Shown here: in pieces, positions 36,008 to 47,253 of the stretch
Position numbering within the stretch: position 1 is the stretch's first letter
Layout of the letters: every line of letters starts with the position of its first letter
Assembly: GCF_008973715.1 (NCBI RefSeq)
Contig: NZ_WBOL01000009.1
Coordinates: forward strand, 1 to 64,000
Source of the DNA: Nitrincola schmidtii
GTDB taxonomy: Bacteria; Pseudomonadota; Gammaproteobacteria; Pseudomonadales; Balneatricaceae
Direction of reading: 5' to 3'
Length of the DNA: 64,000 nucleotides
Program-made: the position numbers and the translations under genes
Notes under the pieces: generated by a model
The model's input: the letters and a program-made list of their open reading frames with translations, nothing else
The model's database searches: none
Told to the model about the DNA's origin: nothing

Positions 36008-36478
36008 TTAAAGCTCAGCTGCTAGTTTTTCAACTAGTTTAGCGGATGCTTTTTGGTCAACAGAGGCTTCTAATATCTTTTCAGCACCGGCGACTGCTAA
36101 GATAACTACCTGCGAACGAAGTGCTTCTTTCGCTTGGTTGATTTCTTGATTCAGTTCAGCCTGAGCAGCCGCTTTAACACGGTTGGCTTCTTCACGAGCC
36201 TGCTCTTTTGCCTCTTCGATTATTAAGTTAGCGCGCTTGTTGGCCTGTTCTATGATAGCAGCAGCCTGCACCTTGCTTTCACGTAGATCGTCAGCAGCTC
36301 GCTCTTGAGCCAATCTTAGATCACGTTCAGCACGGTCAGCTGCATCCAAACCTTCGGCAATTTTCTTTTTACGTTCTGCCATGGCAGCCGTAATCGGTGG
36401 CCATACGTACTTCATGCAGAACATGACGAAAATTGCGAATGCTATGGCCTGACCAATGATGGTGAGATTAATATTCAC
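36008..36478 (-). CDS. atpF: ATP synthase subunit b
   Basis: Peripheral stalk subunit of 156 residues, the same length as the E. coli protein. [29 protein letters not shown] is the membrane anchor. The rest is a long charged alanine-rich helix that dimerises as a coiled coil. It follows atpE after 74 bp. Confidence 0.96.
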   Translation of the reverse strand: MNINLTIIGQAIAFAIFVMFCMKYVWPPITAAMAERKKKIAEGLDAADRAERDLRLAQERAADDLRESKVQAAAIIEQANKRANLIIEEAKEQAREEANRVKAAAQAELNQEINQAKEALRSQVVILAVAGAEKILEASVDQKASAKLVEKLAAEL

Positions 36479-36512
36479 GCCATTACCCCTCGCGGTTGAT
36501 TTGTATGGTTAA

Positions 36513-36526
36513 GACCCCAGCGGGTC
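36513..36526 (-). other. Small hairpin between atpE and atpF
   Basis: GACCC-CAGC-GGGTC is a short GC-rich stem in the 74-bp gap after atpE. It may influence the different amounts of subunits c and b, but this is only a suggestion. Confidence 0.3.
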
Positions 36527-36552
36527 AGACCCAAAGGTATAATTACCGGTTA

Positions 36553-36795
<243 letters not shown>

Positions 36796-36847
36796 TTAAG
36801 GTTAAAGTGAATTGAAAACTCGTGTTATCAAAGGCACTGATCAATGA

Positions 36848-37678
<831 letters not shown>

Positions 37679-37688
37679 CTACTCTCAG

Positions 37689-38138
37689 TCAAAGTTTTAG
37701 AAATCGTTGATTCAGTTTTAGCTGCAGATACCATCCGGTGATTTGCAGCAAAATGTAGGTTACAAACAGTGCGCCAGCATTTAAGGGTTCCACTAGCATA
37801 AATACCAGAGTGAACATGGCCACTGCTAACAACACTTTTCCAGTTTCACTCACGTATATATTGGCAACTATCTGCCTTGGAGTCTGGGCTTTATTTTTCA
37901 CCAGTACTCTTAGTGAGAACCATCCGGCAGGCACAAGATAAATTAGCCCGCCTAAAAAAACCGAATAAGCTGTTACAAAATCTTTCAACATCATCAGCAC
38001 CGATAAGATTGAGATCAATGCTAACTGTACCAGAAACAATCTGAGGTAATTCAAGGCTAGGCGTTTATTGTATTTGCTTTTGCCTGAGCTACTTGCCAAA
38101 CCAGTTGATTCTATTTGTCTCTCCTGATCTTGGCCCAT
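37689..38138 (-). CDS. atpI: ATP synthase accessory protein AtpI
   Basis: Small membrane protein of 149 residues with four hydrophobic segments, first in the atp operon. AtpI proteins help assemble the c ring or supply magnesium; they are not part of the final complex. ATG 38138 is preferred to the in-frame TTG at 38147, with GGA five bases upstream. FLVQLALISILSVLMMLKDFVTAYSVFLGGLIYLVP matches the family. Confidence 0.9.
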   Translation of the reverse strand: MGQDQERQIESTGLASSSGKSKYNKRLALNYLRLFLVQLALISILSVLMMLKDFVTAYSVFLGGLIYLVPAGWFSLRVLVKNKAQTPRQIVANIYVSETGKVLLAVAMFTLVFMLVEPLNAGALFVTYILLQITGWYLQLKLNQRFLKL

Positions 38139-38172
38139 AGGTTCCAATTACAGCCTGATGTTAAGTTGGGCG

Positions 38173-38201
38173 ATTATAGGGGTTTAAGCCTTATGACTCA
38201 A
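38173..38201 (-). promoter_or_regulatory. Promoter of the atp operon
   Basis: On the minus strand, TTGAGT (38196-38201) and consensus TATAAT (38173-38178) are separated by exactly 17 bp. The start of transcription would be about 28 bp before the atpI ATG. It lies between parB and atpI, so the atp operon can be transcribed independently of the par genes. Confidence 0.82.
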
Positions 38202-38256
38202 CAGATAGTGTGCTTCTCTGTTACTAAGGTATTAACAATTAACCTAATTACCCTGA

Positions 38257-39156
38257 TTAATTTTGTGGTTTCTCTAATAGGGTCAAAATCTGATCCAGCT
38301 GTTCTTGTGAATTGAAACTGATACTAATTTTGCCTTTTCCCTGTGCTGATGCAGATACTTTCACAGGGGCAGAGAAACGTCTTGAAAGCTGACCGGATAT
38401 TTCTTTAAAAGTTTCGTTATTTGCCACAGGTGGCATTTTTTTCGGCATTTCACCTGACTGGTACTTCTTAACCAGCACTTCGGTTTCTCTAACCGATAGG
38501 GCTCTGGCAACCACCTGAGATGCCGCTTCTATCTGCAAATCACCTTCAAGGCCTAATAGTGCTCTGGCATGGCCCATTTCCAGGTCTCCATATTCAAGCA
38601 TCTTGCGAACTTCTTCAGTGAGGTTCATTAAGCGTAATAAATTCGCGATGGTTGATCTGGATTTACCGACCGCATCAGCGACTTGCTGCTGTGTTAGTTC
38701 AAATTCTGTCTGTAATCGACTTAGCGCAAAAGCTTCCTCAATAGGATTGAGGTTTTCGCGCTGAATATTTTCGATAAGGGCCATCGCAATGGCTGCTTCA
38801 TCTGGGACATCTCTGATGATCACAGGAATGGTACTCAATCCTGCCATTTGGGTAGCCCGCCAACGTCGTTCACCGGCGATAATTTCATATCGCCCTTGCG
38901 CTATTGGGCGCACAACAATCGGCTGCATGACTCCTTGTAATTTTATCGATTCAGCAAGCTCTTCTAAGGCTTGTGGTTCCATATCCCGACGTGGTTGATA
39001 GCGACCTCGTTCAATTCGATTTAACTCCATGTGCTGGAGTTCGCCTTGTGTCGATAGTGGTGTTGTCGCTTCGTGCAATGGAGAGTCATTATCTTCAGAC
39101 ATTCCTGATAACAATGCATCTAGTCCACGCCCCAATCCACGCTTTTTTACCACCAT
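38257..39156 (-). CDS. parB: Chromosome-partitioning protein ParB
   Basis: ParB/Spo0J of 299 residues, which loads on parS sites near the origin. The CTP-binding N-domain contains GRYEIIAGERRWRATQMAG and ALIENIQRENLNPIEEA. The HTH is LTQQQVADAVGKSRSTIANLLRL. A C-terminal dimerisation domain ends at the stop. Its start shares one base with the parA stop. No convincing 16-bp parS site was found in the window. Confidence 0.95.
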   Translation of the reverse strand: MVVKKRGLGRGLDALLSGMSEDNDSPLHEATTPLSTQGELQHMELNRIERGRYQPRRDMEPQALEELAESIKLQGVMQPIVVRPIAQGRYEIIAGERRWRATQMAGLSTIPVIIRDVPDEAAIAMALIENIQRENLNPIEEAFALSRLQTEFELTQQQVADAVGKSRSTIANLLRLMNLTEEVRKMLEYGDLEMGHARALLGLEGDLQIEAASQVVARALSVRETEVLVKKYQSGEMPKKMPPVANNETFKEISGQLSRRFSAPVKVSASAQGKGKISISFNSQEQLDQILTLLEKPQN

Positions 39157-39971
39157 TACTCTGCTTCCTGTGTTTCTAGTTGTTCAGCTTGTTGTTTTTT
39201 CTGTTCTGCTTCTGTTCGTCTGATCAGTTCACCTGCTAAGGCTAAATATGCCAGTGCTCCACGTGAGCTTTTGTCATATTGTAAAACGGGCAGTCCATGA
39301 CTAGGTGCTTCTGCAAGACGAACATTTCTTGGAATAACGGTGCGATAAACTTTTTCACCAAAGTATTCCACTAAGTGTACCGAAACGTCTCGCGTTAAAC
39401 TCATACGTGGATCAAACATAGTGCGTAGAATCCCTTCTATTTTCAATTCAGGATTCAGACGCTTATGAATTTTATCGATGGTTCCTATTAGTGCACTGAT
39501 TCCTTCTAAGGCATAGTATTCACATTGCATAGGAATCATCACACCGGCAGAGGCAGACAATGCATTTACCGTTAATAGATTCAACGAGGGGGGATTATCT
39601 AAGAGGATAAAGTCGTATCTATCTGCAATCGGCATGAGTGCCATTTTCAAGCGGAATTCACGTCTGGGCAGTTGTAATAACTCAACTTCTGCTGCGGTTA
39701 AATCACCGTTAGCACCGATAATATCAAAGCCGCAGGGTAATCCCGACCGAATACACTCTTCAGCTGTCATGGTGCCGGTCAGTAACTCATAAGATGAACC
39801 TTCCAGTTCATGCTTATCAACACCGCTTCCCATGGTCGCATTACCTTGTGGATCTAAGTCGATCAATAGCACTCTTTTTTTGGTTGCTGCCAAGGATGCC
39901 GCAAGGTTAACGCAGGTGGTCGTTTTGCCTACACCACCTTTCTGATTGGTAATGGTCAGTATTTTAGCCAC
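39156..39971 (-). CDS. parA: Chromosome-partitioning ATPase ParA
   Basis: ParA/Soj of 271 residues. The deviant Walker A is NQKGGVGKTTTCVNLAASLA, Walker A' is LLIDLDPQGN and Walker B is FILLDNPPSLN. With ParB it segregates the origin region. It sits 2 bp after rsmG in the conserved mnmG-rsmG-parA-parB order. Confidence 0.95.
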   Translation of the reverse strand: MAKILTITNQKGGVGKTTTCVNLAASLAATKKRVLLIDLDPQGNATMGSGVDKHELEGSSYELLTGTMTAEECIRSGLPCGFDIIGANGDLTAAEVELLQLPRREFRLKMALMPIADRYDFILLDNPPSLNLLTVNALSASAGVMIPMQCEYYALEGISALIGTIDKIHKRLNPELKIEGILRTMFDPRMSLTRDVSVHLVEYFGEKVYRTVIPRNVRLAEAPSHGLPVLQYDKSSRGALAYLALAGELIRRTEAEQKKQQAEQLETQEAE

Positions 39972-39973
39972 AG

Positions 39974-40612
39974 TTAGGCTCTCCCCAATATCAGCAGATG
40001 TCTTTCAGCATCGCACTTTGGAACCATTAATTGGTGTGATTCTTTAACGATATATCCATCACGAAGTGATTGGATTTCTTGTTCAGGATACAGACCTTTC
40101 ATTGCAAGAAAAATACCCTGATCTTTACAAAGGTGATGTGTCCAATCAAGCATATCATTTAATGAGGCAAAGGCACGGGAAATTACCATATCAGCAGGTT
40201 CGGGTTGATAGGCCTCAACTCGACTATTGACTACTGTTAAGTTATCAAGCGCTAACTCCATTTTAACCTGTTGTTGAAAGCGTGTTTTTTTGCCATTGCT
40301 GTCAATCGTGGTGATGTGATACTCAGGTAAACAGATGGCTAAGGGAATTCCTGGTAAGCCGGGTCCACTACCGACATCAATCAAACGAGGATTGTCTAAT
40401 GTCGGCTGTTTAACAAAAGGTAAGACACTTAGGCTATCGGCTAAGTGTCGACTGATCATGGCAAACGGATCTCTAACAGAGGTTAGGTTGTAGGCTTTAT
40501 TCCATTTAACCAAAAGTTCAAGATAACCAATCAACGCCTGTTGTTGACGGCTGGAAATCTCGATACCCATCTGTTGTAACTGCTGCTTCAATTCCGTTTG
40601 ATAATCACTCAT
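39974..40612 (-). CDS. rsmG: 16S rRNA (guanine-527-N7)-methyltransferase
   Basis: SAM-dependent methyltransferase of 212 residues that modifies G527 of 16S r[20 protein letters not shown] is motif I of the SAM site, and [14 protein letters not shown] precedes it as usual. Its start overlaps the mnmG stop by 4 bp. Confidence 0.95.
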   Translation of the reverse strand: MSDYQTELKQQLQQMGIEISSRQQQALIGYLELLVKWNKAYNLTSVRDPFAMISRHLADSLSVLPFVKQPTLDNPRLIDVGSGPGLPGIPLAICLPEYHITTIDSNGKKTRFQQQVKMELALDNLTVVNSRVEAYQPEPADMVISRAFASLNDMLDWTHHLCKDQGIFLAMKGLYPEQEIQSLRDGYIVKESHQLMVPKCDAERHLLILGRA

Positions 40613-42510
40613 AAGGCAGCTTTCCGCGATTGTTTGGCAACTAATTGGCGCTTTTTCAAATAAACTAACAACAGTGAAATTGCGGCAGGAGTCATTCCTT
40701 GAATACGAGAAGCTTGAGCGATGCTCACTGGCTTAACTGCTTGTAGCTTACTTTTCAGCTCATTAGACAGCCCACCGACGTGATCATAATCGAGATCATC
40801 AGGCAGAGCGGTATTTTCCTGTTTACGCATCTGTTCAATTTCGCCACGCTGACGTTCAATATAACCGGCGTATTTGAACTCGACTTCAACCTGTTCTGCC
40901 ACATCGGTATCATTGACAGGAGATCCACGTAGGCTAGCTACGTCGGTATAGCTAAGTTCGGGACGACGTATCAGATCTGCTAAGCTGTATTCACGAGTCA
41001 AAGGCGAACTCAGTCGGTCTTGTAAGGCTTTAGCTTCTTCAGACGCTGGCTGAATCCACGTGGTTTCCAAACGTTGTTTTTCTTTAACGATGGCTTCTCG
41101 CTTTTGTTCAAACGCAGCCCATCTTTCATCACTGACTAACCCTAACTCTCGGCCTTTTTCGGTCAAGCGCATATCTGCATTATCTTCACGTAAAATCAGG
41201 CGATATTCTGCTCGACTGGTGAACATTCGATAGGGTTCTGAAGTTCCGTGTGTAATCAAATCGTCGACGAGGACTCCTATATAGGCTTCATCGCGACGTG
41301 GATACCATTGCTCTTTTTCTTGCACCCTTAGGGAAGCATTCATACCTGCTAATAAACCCTGAGCGCCAGCTTCTTCGTAACCGGTGGTGCCGTTAATTTG
41401 ACCCGCAAAGTATAGCCCCGCGATAAAACGGGTTTCCAAGGTATGCTTTAGGTCTTGAGGATTAAAATAATCGTATTCAATGGCGTAGCCAGGACGGGTG
41501 ATGTGCGCATTTTCTAATCCACGGATAGATCTAACCAAGTCTAATTGGACATCAAAAGGTAAACTGGTTGAAATACCATTAGGATAGAGTTCGTGAGTCG
41601 TTAAGCCTTCAGGTTCAATAAAAATCTGATGATGATTTTTATCCGCAAAACGGTGAATTTTATCTTCGATGGATGGACAGTAACGCGGTCCTATACCTTC
41701 AATGACCCCACTGTACATTGGCGAGCGGTCGAGACCTCCGCGAATAATATCGTGGGTGTTTTCATTGGTGTGAGTGATGAAACAGCTAATTTGACGCGGA
41801 TGTTGTTCAACACTTCCCAAATAAGACATCACCGGTGTCGGTGTATCGCCGGGCTGTTCCTGCATCACAGAAAAATCAACACTTCGCGCATCGATACGTG
41901 GCGGCGTTCCTGTTTTTAATCTTTCGACCCTAAAGGGTAATTCGCGTAAACGTCGCGCCAGCGCCACTGAAGGTGGATCACCCGCACGACCACCTTGATA
42001 GTTTTGTAATCCGATATGTATAACGCCGCCTAAAAAAGTACCTGCCGTTAACACGACCGCTTGCGCATGAAAACGTATACCGCTTTGGGTAATAACACCA
42101 CGAACTTGGTCCTGTTCAACAATCAAGTCATCCGCAGCTTGCTGAAAAACTTGCAAGTTACGTTGATTTTCCAAGTGTTCACGAATGGCCGCTTTGTAAA
42201 GAATACGGTCTGCTTGGGCACGCGTAGCACGAACAGCGGGCCCTTTTCTGGCATTCAAGATTCTAAATTGAATACCACCTAAATCTGTGGCACGCGCCAT
42301 TGCGCCATCTAAGGCATCAATCTCTTTAACCAGATGACTTTTTCCTATCCCACCGATTGCAGGGTTACAAGACATCTGCCCGAGAGTTTCGATGTTATGT
42401 GTCAGCAGTAAAGTTTTGCTGCCCATACGTGCAGCAGCCAGTGCAGCTTCAGTACCGGCATGGCCGCCACCGATGACAATGACATCAAAGTGATCGGGAT
42501 AATCCACCAT
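40609..42510 (-). CDS. mnmG: tRNA uridine 5-carboxymethylaminomethyl modification enzyme MnmG
   Basis: FAD protein of 633 residues that works with MnmE on wobble uridine 34 of certain tRNAs. FAD-binding [19 protein letters not shown] and the signature [17 protein letters not shown] are present, with [17 protein letters not shown] further on. It is transcribed away from the probable origin. Its partner gene mnmE is about 21 kb away at the right window edge rather than adjacent. Confidence 0.97.
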   Translation of the reverse strand: MVDYPDHFDVIVIGGGHAGTEAALAAARMGSKTLLLTHNIETLGQMSCNPAIGGIGKSHLVKEIDALDGAMARATDLGGIQFRILNARKGPAVRATRAQADRILYKAAIREHLENQRNLQVFQQAADDLIVEQDQVRGVITQSGIRFHAQAVVLTAGTFLGGVIHIGLQNYQGGRAGDPPSVALARRLRELPFRVERLKTGTPPRIDARSVDFSVMQEQPGDTPTPVMSYLGSVEQHPRQISCFITHTNENTHDIIRGGLDRSPMYSGVIEGIGPRYCPSIEDKIHRFADKNHHQIFIEPEGLTTHELYPNGISTSLPFDVQLDLVRSIRGLENAHITRPGYAIEYDYFNPQDLKHTLETRFIAGLYFAGQINGTTGYEEAGAQGLLAGMNASLRVQEKEQWYPRRDEAYIGVLVDDLITHGTSEPYRMFTSRAEYRLILREDNADMRLTEKGRELGLVSDERWAAFEQKREAIVKEKQRLETTWIQPASEEAKALQDRLSSPLTREYSLADLIRRPELSYTDVASLRGSPVNDTDVAEQVEVEFKYAGYIERQRGEIEQMRKQENTALPDDLDYDHVGGLSNELKSKLQAVKPVSIAQASRIQGMTPAAISLLLVYLKKRQLVAKQSRKAAL

Positions 42511-43075
42511 TCGTTTTCACCGTATTGAGTTACCTGAGATTCAGGCGGTTATTTCAAGGGCGCTAAGTATACCGTTCTAATCAAGGATTAGGAATGGTCA
42601 AAATTTGATCAGTTTTTGTTTTAAAGCTCTTAACTAATTAAATAAAGAGTTTTTAAAGAAGAGCTTTATTTTTGTATTTGTATATGGTCAAGCCTTTTTC
42701 TGTTGAAAAACAAAAATTATACTTATAAATCAATTGATTGATTAAATGACAAATCTGTATTTATAGGGGTATCCAAGGTGTTCTACGCCTGTCCAGAGTT
42801 TGTGCATAAAACCGACACTTATCAACAGATAGAGTTATCCACATTTTTGTAAGCAGATTATACCTGCCTATTTATACATATTGCACACAGGTTAATGTGG
42901 ATAAGTATTTTTTCACTCGATATTGTGTCTAATCTTTGTATATCCTGTCGTTAAGTTGTGATTTTATCCACAAATCTTATTAAAACAACCGACTAAAATC
43001 GAATTGGGAAGTGTGGACAAATTAAGATATCATGAGTAAATATAAGGGAAATCCCCCATTACTTAGGAGTGTGAT
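42511..43075. other. oriC: Probable chromosomal replication origin (oriC)
   Basis: A 565-bp non-coding stretch beside mnmG. Exact DnaA boxes (TTATNCACA) occur at 42801-42809 (minus), 42835-42843 (plus), 42896-42904 (minus) and 42964-42972 (plus). One-mismatch boxes occur at 42819-42827 (TTATCAACA) and 43012-43020 (minus, TTGTCCACA). The part from 42600 to 42780 is strongly AT-rich and begins with a GATC followed by T-rich sequence (42607-42622) like an E. coli 13-mer, suiting an unwinding element. Minus-strand TATACT (42566-42571) may be the mnmG -10, and a small dyad CTAATC-AAG-GATTAG lies at 42577-42591. Confidence 0.85.
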
Positions 43076-43627
43076 ATGTTAGGAGTTAGTCGTTTTTTCA
43101 GCGTTTTGCTGCTTTCTGTCGTTTTTGCTAACCCCGCTATGGCTACAAAAATCTATTCGGACAATGCATGGAGCCCCTCTTTTTCTGTTCCAGGCTTGGA
43201 TAGAGCACCGGTTTACCTCAACTTAACCAACCTTTCTGATACCTCACGTTTTTTAGTGGGTGCTTCAACGGAGGTTGCCAGCCAGGTGACTATTCAAGCG
43301 CTAACGCAGAGCAGTAATAGAATGCGAATGAGTTATATAGACCGAGTTGAATTGCCTATTGCTGTCCCGGTGAATATGGACGATTCGTCATTATTTTTGA
43401 TGCTTGAGGGAATAACATCTCAACAGCGTGCAGGTAGTCGTTTTAATCTAACTTTGCATTTTGACAATGGTGATCAGGAAACGGTACGTGTTCAAGTGCG
43501 TTCTGTCGGTGTATCGAGCGATCGTATGCTGGAAAATATGCGCACTGATCCGATGCAGCCAGGAAGAACACCTCGTCGTACTGAGGGTTTAGATGAAGGA
43601 ATTATGACGGACCCATTGATTCGTTAA
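43076..43627 (+). CDS. PCuAC-like periplasmic protein lacking copper histidines
   Basis: Secreted protein of 183 residues with a signal peptide (about 1-23, ending PAMA). Residues 45-145 follow the PCu(A)C copper-chaperone fold: VYLNLTNLSDTSRFLVGAST, NRMRMSYIDRVELP and LFLMLEGITSQQRAGSRFNLTLHF. The usual copper ligands are two His and two Met. Here the methionines remain (M83/M85, M109), but the positions that should be His read Gln74 and Phe108. Copper binding is therefore doubtful. A hydrophilic tail (about 146-183) is extra. It begins right after oriC. Confidence 0.65.
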   Translation: MLGVSRFFSVLLLSVVFANPAMATKIYSDNAWSPSFSVPGLDRAPVYLNLTNLSDTSRFLVGASTEVASQVTIQALTQSSNRMRMSYIDRVELPIAVPVNMDDSSLFLMLEGITSQQRAGSRFNLTLHFDNGDQETVRVQVRSVGVSSDRMLENMRTDPMQPGRTPRRTEGLDEGIMTDPLIR

Positions 43628-43651
43628 TGCGTTAAGTTAATGCAATGGACG

Positions 43652-43693
43652 GTGATATAAAAACTGCCACATTAGTGGCAGTTTTTATATCAC
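43652..43693. terminator. Perfect 19-bp bidirectional terminator
   Basis: GTGATATAAAAACTGCCAC, loop ATTA, then the exact complement. The stem holds A and T runs on both arms, so it can terminate transcription from either side. It lies between convergent genes ending at 43627 and 43715. Confidence 0.9.
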
Positions 43694-43714
43694 AAAGGTT
43701 CTAGAAAGACTTAT

Positions 43715-44275
43715 CTAAAAAGCTTCTTTAAAAGGTAAGGGTTGATCCGTATTTCTTCTGACCTCGAAGGCATTCAAAGTCATAGCTACAAGACTGTAGT
43801 AACCCAAAATTCCGATCAAGTCGACCAAAGCAGATTCGCCAAAGTGATTGACTGCTTGTTGATACAAGTCATCGGGTATACGTTTAGTGTTATAAAGTGA
43901 AGTGGTTAACTGATACACCAGTTGCTCATCAGCATTCGCAAAAACAGGCTCGCTTCCTACTCTGATAGCTTCTGTTATCTGTTTACTTATACCCGCTTGA
44001 TGGGCAATGGGCTCATGTATTTGCCATTCTGCTTGTGATTGCCAACAAACAGCTGTTGTAAGAATCGCTAATTCACTCAAGCGTAAGGGTATCCGAGTAT
44101 GGTAACGACAATAAGCACCTAGTTCCTGAGCGGGATCAGCTAGCTCTGGACTATGAACCCAAGCTAGGAAAGGACCATCCAAGTTGCCACGAGGTCCTTT
44201 AAGAATCTTCGTCAACACCCGTTGTTGTTCAGGTGTGGTATTGTCGGAGTTTAAGTGTGTTAAGCGTGACTGCAT
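43715..44275 (-). CDS. Carboxymuconolactone decarboxylase (CMD)-family protein
   Basis: Helical AhpD/CMD-fold protein of 186 residues. RIPLRLSELAILTTAVCWQSQAEWQIHEPIAHQAGI is the family core with the conserved Glu and His. The second catalytic cysteine of AhpD-type peroxidases (CxxC) is missing: only one Cys is seen there. The C-terminal DLIGILGYYSLVAMTLNAFEV is also typical. It starts 10 bp after the aminotransferase stop, so the two genes form an operon. The reaction is unknown. Confidence 0.8.
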   Translation of the reverse strand: MQSRLTHLNSDNTTPEQQRVLTKILKGPRGNLDGPFLAWVHSPELADPAQELGAYCRYHTRIPLRLSELAILTTAVCWQSQAEWQIHEPIAHQAGISKQITEAIRVGSEPVFANADEQLVYQLTTSLYNTKRIPDDLYQQAVNHFGESALVDLIGILGYYSLVAMTLNAFEVRRNTDQPLPFKEAF

Positions 44276-44284
44276 CTGATTTCC

Positions 44285-45613
44285 TTACAATCCATTTAAA
44301 ACCTGATTGATGGCAAGATCGAGTTTACTGACGATTTCATCTATATGGTTCTCGTTAATAATGAAAGGTGGCGCCAATAAAATATGATCACCATCTTTAC
44401 CATTCAGTGTGCCACCCATGGGATAGCACATAAGACCTTGCTGCATAGCCGCTGCTTTAATTTTGGCATGAAGCTTAAGTGATGGATCAAAAGGCGCTTT
44501 AGTGTCTCGATCCTCAACCAGTTCGACACCTCTAAACAATCCTCGGCCTCGGATATCGCCAACATGAACATGCTCACCGAGCGTTGATACCAGTGCATCA
44601 TGAAGCTTTTGTCCCATGATATTGACATTGTCGAGCAAATTGTCCGATTCAATGCGGTGTTGTACGGCTAAAGATGCCGCGCATGCGGTTGCATGTCCTA
44701 TATAGGTATGGCCATGTTGGAAAAATCCTGAGCCATTTTTTATCGTGGTAATGATGTCATCACTGACTAGTGTGGCGCCGATGGGTTGGTATCCTCCACC
44801 TAAGCCTTTGGCGATACAGATAAGATCAGGTTCGATTTCTTCCTGTGCGCTGGCAAATAAGGCGCCAGTCCGACCCATACCACACATCACTTCATCAGCA
44901 ATCAATAAAATGCCATGACGAGTGCAGATTTCCCGCATACGTTTAAAGTAATCCGCAACCGGAGGTACCGCACCCATGGTGGCACCGACAACGGGTTCAG
45001 CAATAAAGGCCATCACATTTTCAGCGCCTAATTCAGCAATTTTTGCTTCCAGTTCATTCGCTAAGCGTTCTGCAAAGGCTGAATCAGTTTCATTTTCTAG
45101 CTGTTCGCGATAAGCATAACAAGGACTTAAATGATGAATGTTGATTAATAAGGGTTCAAATTGTTGGCGACGCCATAGGTTACCCCCGGTTGCAAGCGCT
45201 CCTAGGGTATTACCATGGTAGCTTTGGCGACGAGCAATGATGTGTTTACGTTGTGGTTCGCCCTTTTCAACATAATATTGACGCGCCAACTTCAATGCTG
45301 ACTCTACCGCTTCTGATCCACCGGAAACAAAGTAAACGGAATTTAGGCTTGCGGGTGCGCGCTCAGCTAAAAAATCTGCTAACACTTCCATCGGTTCGGT
45401 AGTGAAAAAAGAGCTGTGTGCGTAAGCAATGCTATCGATTTGTTTTTTTATCGCGTCAATGACTGCAGAATCGCTATGTCCTAGGCAGGATACCGCTGCT
45501 CCACCACAGGCATCAATATAACGCTTATTGTTCGCATCTAAGATATACACCCCGTCTCCTTTAACAGCAGTGGGGTAGTTTTGGACGAGGCTGCGATGCA
45601 ATACGTGACTCAT
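44285..45613 (-). CDS. Class III PLP-dependent aminotransferase
   Basis: Aminotransferase of 442 residues from ATG 45613, which has AGGA six bases upstream; an in-frame ATG at 45652 is not supported. VYFVSGGSEAVESALKLARQY, cofactor Asp240 (LLIADEVMCGMGRTG) and PLP lysine Lys269 (CIAKGLGGGYQPIGA) are intact. Related proteins act on omega-amino acids or polyamines with pyruvate or 2-oxoglutarate; the substrate is not determined. The next gene is a CMD-family protein. Confidence 0.85.
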   Translation of the reverse strand: MSHVLHRSLVQNYPTAVKGDGVYILDANNKRYIDACGGAAVSCLGHSDSAVIDAIKKQIDSIAYAHSSFFTTEPMEVLADFLAERAPASLNSVYFVSGGSEAVESALKLARQYYVEKGEPQRKHIIARRQSYHGNTLGALATGGNLWRRQQFEPLLINIHHLSPCYAYREQLENETDSAFAERLANELEAKIAELGAENVMAFIAEPVVGATMGAVPPVADYFKRMREICTRHGILLIADEVMCGMGRTGALFASAQEEIEPDLICIAKGLGGGYQPIGATLVSDDIITTIKNGSGFFQHGHTYIGHATACAASLAVQHRIESDNLLDNVNIMGQKLHDALVSTLGEHVHVGDIRGRGLFRGVELVEDRDTKAPFDPSLKLHAKIKAAAMQQGLMCYPMGGTLNGKDGDHILLAPPFIINENHIDEIVSKLDLAINQVLNGL

Positions 45614-45720
45614 GACACATCCTTTGAGAATGATTTTTTGATTAAGGGGCAATTTTATTTCAAGCTTTTAACTATAGTATAAGAGTATAGAAAAAGGGGG
45701 TATTTTCAATCTAATCGCTA

Positions 45721-47241
45721 TCAAAGTTGGTCTATCTGATCCAGATAGGTCGTTGCTGTATCCAGAATGGGCTGTTTTGCTGCGTCATCGAGTGATTTCC
45801 AATGTTTTAACGGAAATCCCATGCGAGGGTTGGTCTCAAACTCTGCTTGATGTCTGTGAATAAAGTGCCAATAAAGACTATTAAATGGACAACTTCCCTC
45901 GCCTGTTTTTTTCTTAACATCGTAATGGCAGGATTTGCAGTAATGACTCATGCGTTGAATATAGTTACCTGAGGCGGCATAGGGTTTACTGGCGATTAAT
46001 CCTCCGTCTGCAAACTGACTCATGCCTCGTGTGTTAGGCAGTTCAACCCATTCAATCGCATCAATATAGATACCTAGATACCAGTTATCCACTGCATCAG
46101 GATGAATCCCTGCCAATAGTGCGAAGTTTCCGGTAATCATTAAGCGTTGTATGTGATGAGCATAGGCAAAATCTAATGATTGTTGAATCGCATGAGACAT
46201 ACAGCGCATCTTTGTTTTACCATCCCAGAAGTAGCTAGGTAATGGTCGTTCAGCATGCAAATGATTGAGAGTTTTGTAATCAGGCATTTGTGACCAGTAA
46301 AGTGCACGAACGTATTCACGCCAGCCGAGTATTTGCCGAATAAAACCCTCTGCTTGAGCAAGTGAAACTTTATCCTGGTGTTCATGCCAATAGTTTTCAG
46401 TGGCACGAATCACCTCCATAGGATGCAGCATTTTACTGTTCAGTGAAAAAGATAATCGACTGTGAAATAGGCTCCAACCTCTTTCTGTCATGGCATCTTG
46501 GTACTGACCAAATTGTGGTAAACACTGTTCTAAAAAATGAGATAACAACTGTCTTGATGCTTGTCGTGTGACTGGCCAAATAAGCATTTTGTCAGCAATA
46601 TTTCCCAGTGTTTTTACCTGATGTCGCTTAAGTCTTTCGATAACACTGGTCACATCCTCAGAAAATAATAAAGGTTCAGTAATCGCCACCTTTTCAGGCA
46701 GAGATTGACGATTTTCGGTATCAAAATTCCAACGTCCTCCTAAGGGTTTATTGTTAGCTTCCATCAAAACATTATGTTGTTTTCGAAGTGCCCGATAAAA
46801 AAACTCCATTCGATGGTTGGGGAGTTTTTCCCAAGCGTCTCTTGACGTAATGAAGTGCTCACTCTCGACACAACGACTATTAATGCTTAAGGTTTGGCAG
46901 AATTTAAGTAACTGTTGATCCAAACGATATTCGTCAGGTTCTTGATAGCTAAAATGTTTAATATTGTGATGTTCAATGGTGTGACTTAAGAGTTGGGGTA
47001 AATCGTCAAAACCCTGGGTGTCATCCAATGTCAGATACTCGACCTTGTGACCTGCTTGTTGAAGGGCTCTAGCGAACTTTTCCATTGCCGTAAAAAAAGC
47101 ACAGATTTTTTGTAAATGATGAACAACATAATCTGTCTCTTGTCGCATCTCAGCGATCAGGTAGATCACATCATCGTCTACCTCTTTAAACCATGAGTGG
47201 GCAGCATTAAGTTGATCACCTAGTATCAGACGCAGTTCCAT
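45721..47241 (-). CDS. Iron-sulfur cryptochrome/photolyase (FeS-BCP, PhrB type)
   Basis: Photolyase-related flavoprotein of 506 residues. The start MELRLILGDQLNAAHSWF is typical of the FeS-BCP group. Cys347, Cys435, Cys438 and Cys451 (spacing CKSC plus a third in GEGSCPFN) match the four [4Fe-4S] ligands of Agrobacterium PhrB, a (6-4) photolyase. FAD-pocket region GWREYVRALYW and NWYLGIYIDAIEWVELPNTRGMSQFADGG are conserved. Repair of (6-4) photoproducts is the likely role. A DnaA box lies just upstream. Confidence 0.88.
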   Translation of the reverse strand: MELRLILGDQLNAAHSWFKEVDDDVIYLIAEMRQETDYVVHHLQKICAFFTAMEKFARALQQAGHKVEYLTLDDTQGFDDLPQLLSHTIEHHNIKHFSYQEPDEYRLDQQLLKFCQTLSINSRCVESEHFITSRDAWEKLPNHRMEFFYRALRKQHNVLMEANNKPLGGRWNFDTENRQSLPEKVAITEPLLFSEDVTSVIERLKRHQVKTLGNIADKMLIWPVTRQASRQLLSHFLEQCLPQFGQYQDAMTERGWSLFHSRLSFSLNSKMLHPMEVIRATENYWHEHQDKVSLAQAEGFIRQILGWREYVRALYWSQMPDYKTLNHLHAERPLPSYFWDGKTKMRCMSHAIQQSLDFAYAHHIQRLMITGNFALLAGIHPDAVDNWYLGIYIDAIEWVELPNTRGMSQFADGGLIASKPYAASGNYIQRMSHYCKSCHYDVKKKTGEGSCPFNSLYWHFIHRHQAEFETNPRMGFPLKHWKSLDDAAKQPILDTATTYLDQIDQL

Positions 47242-47253
47242 CGAATCTATCTC

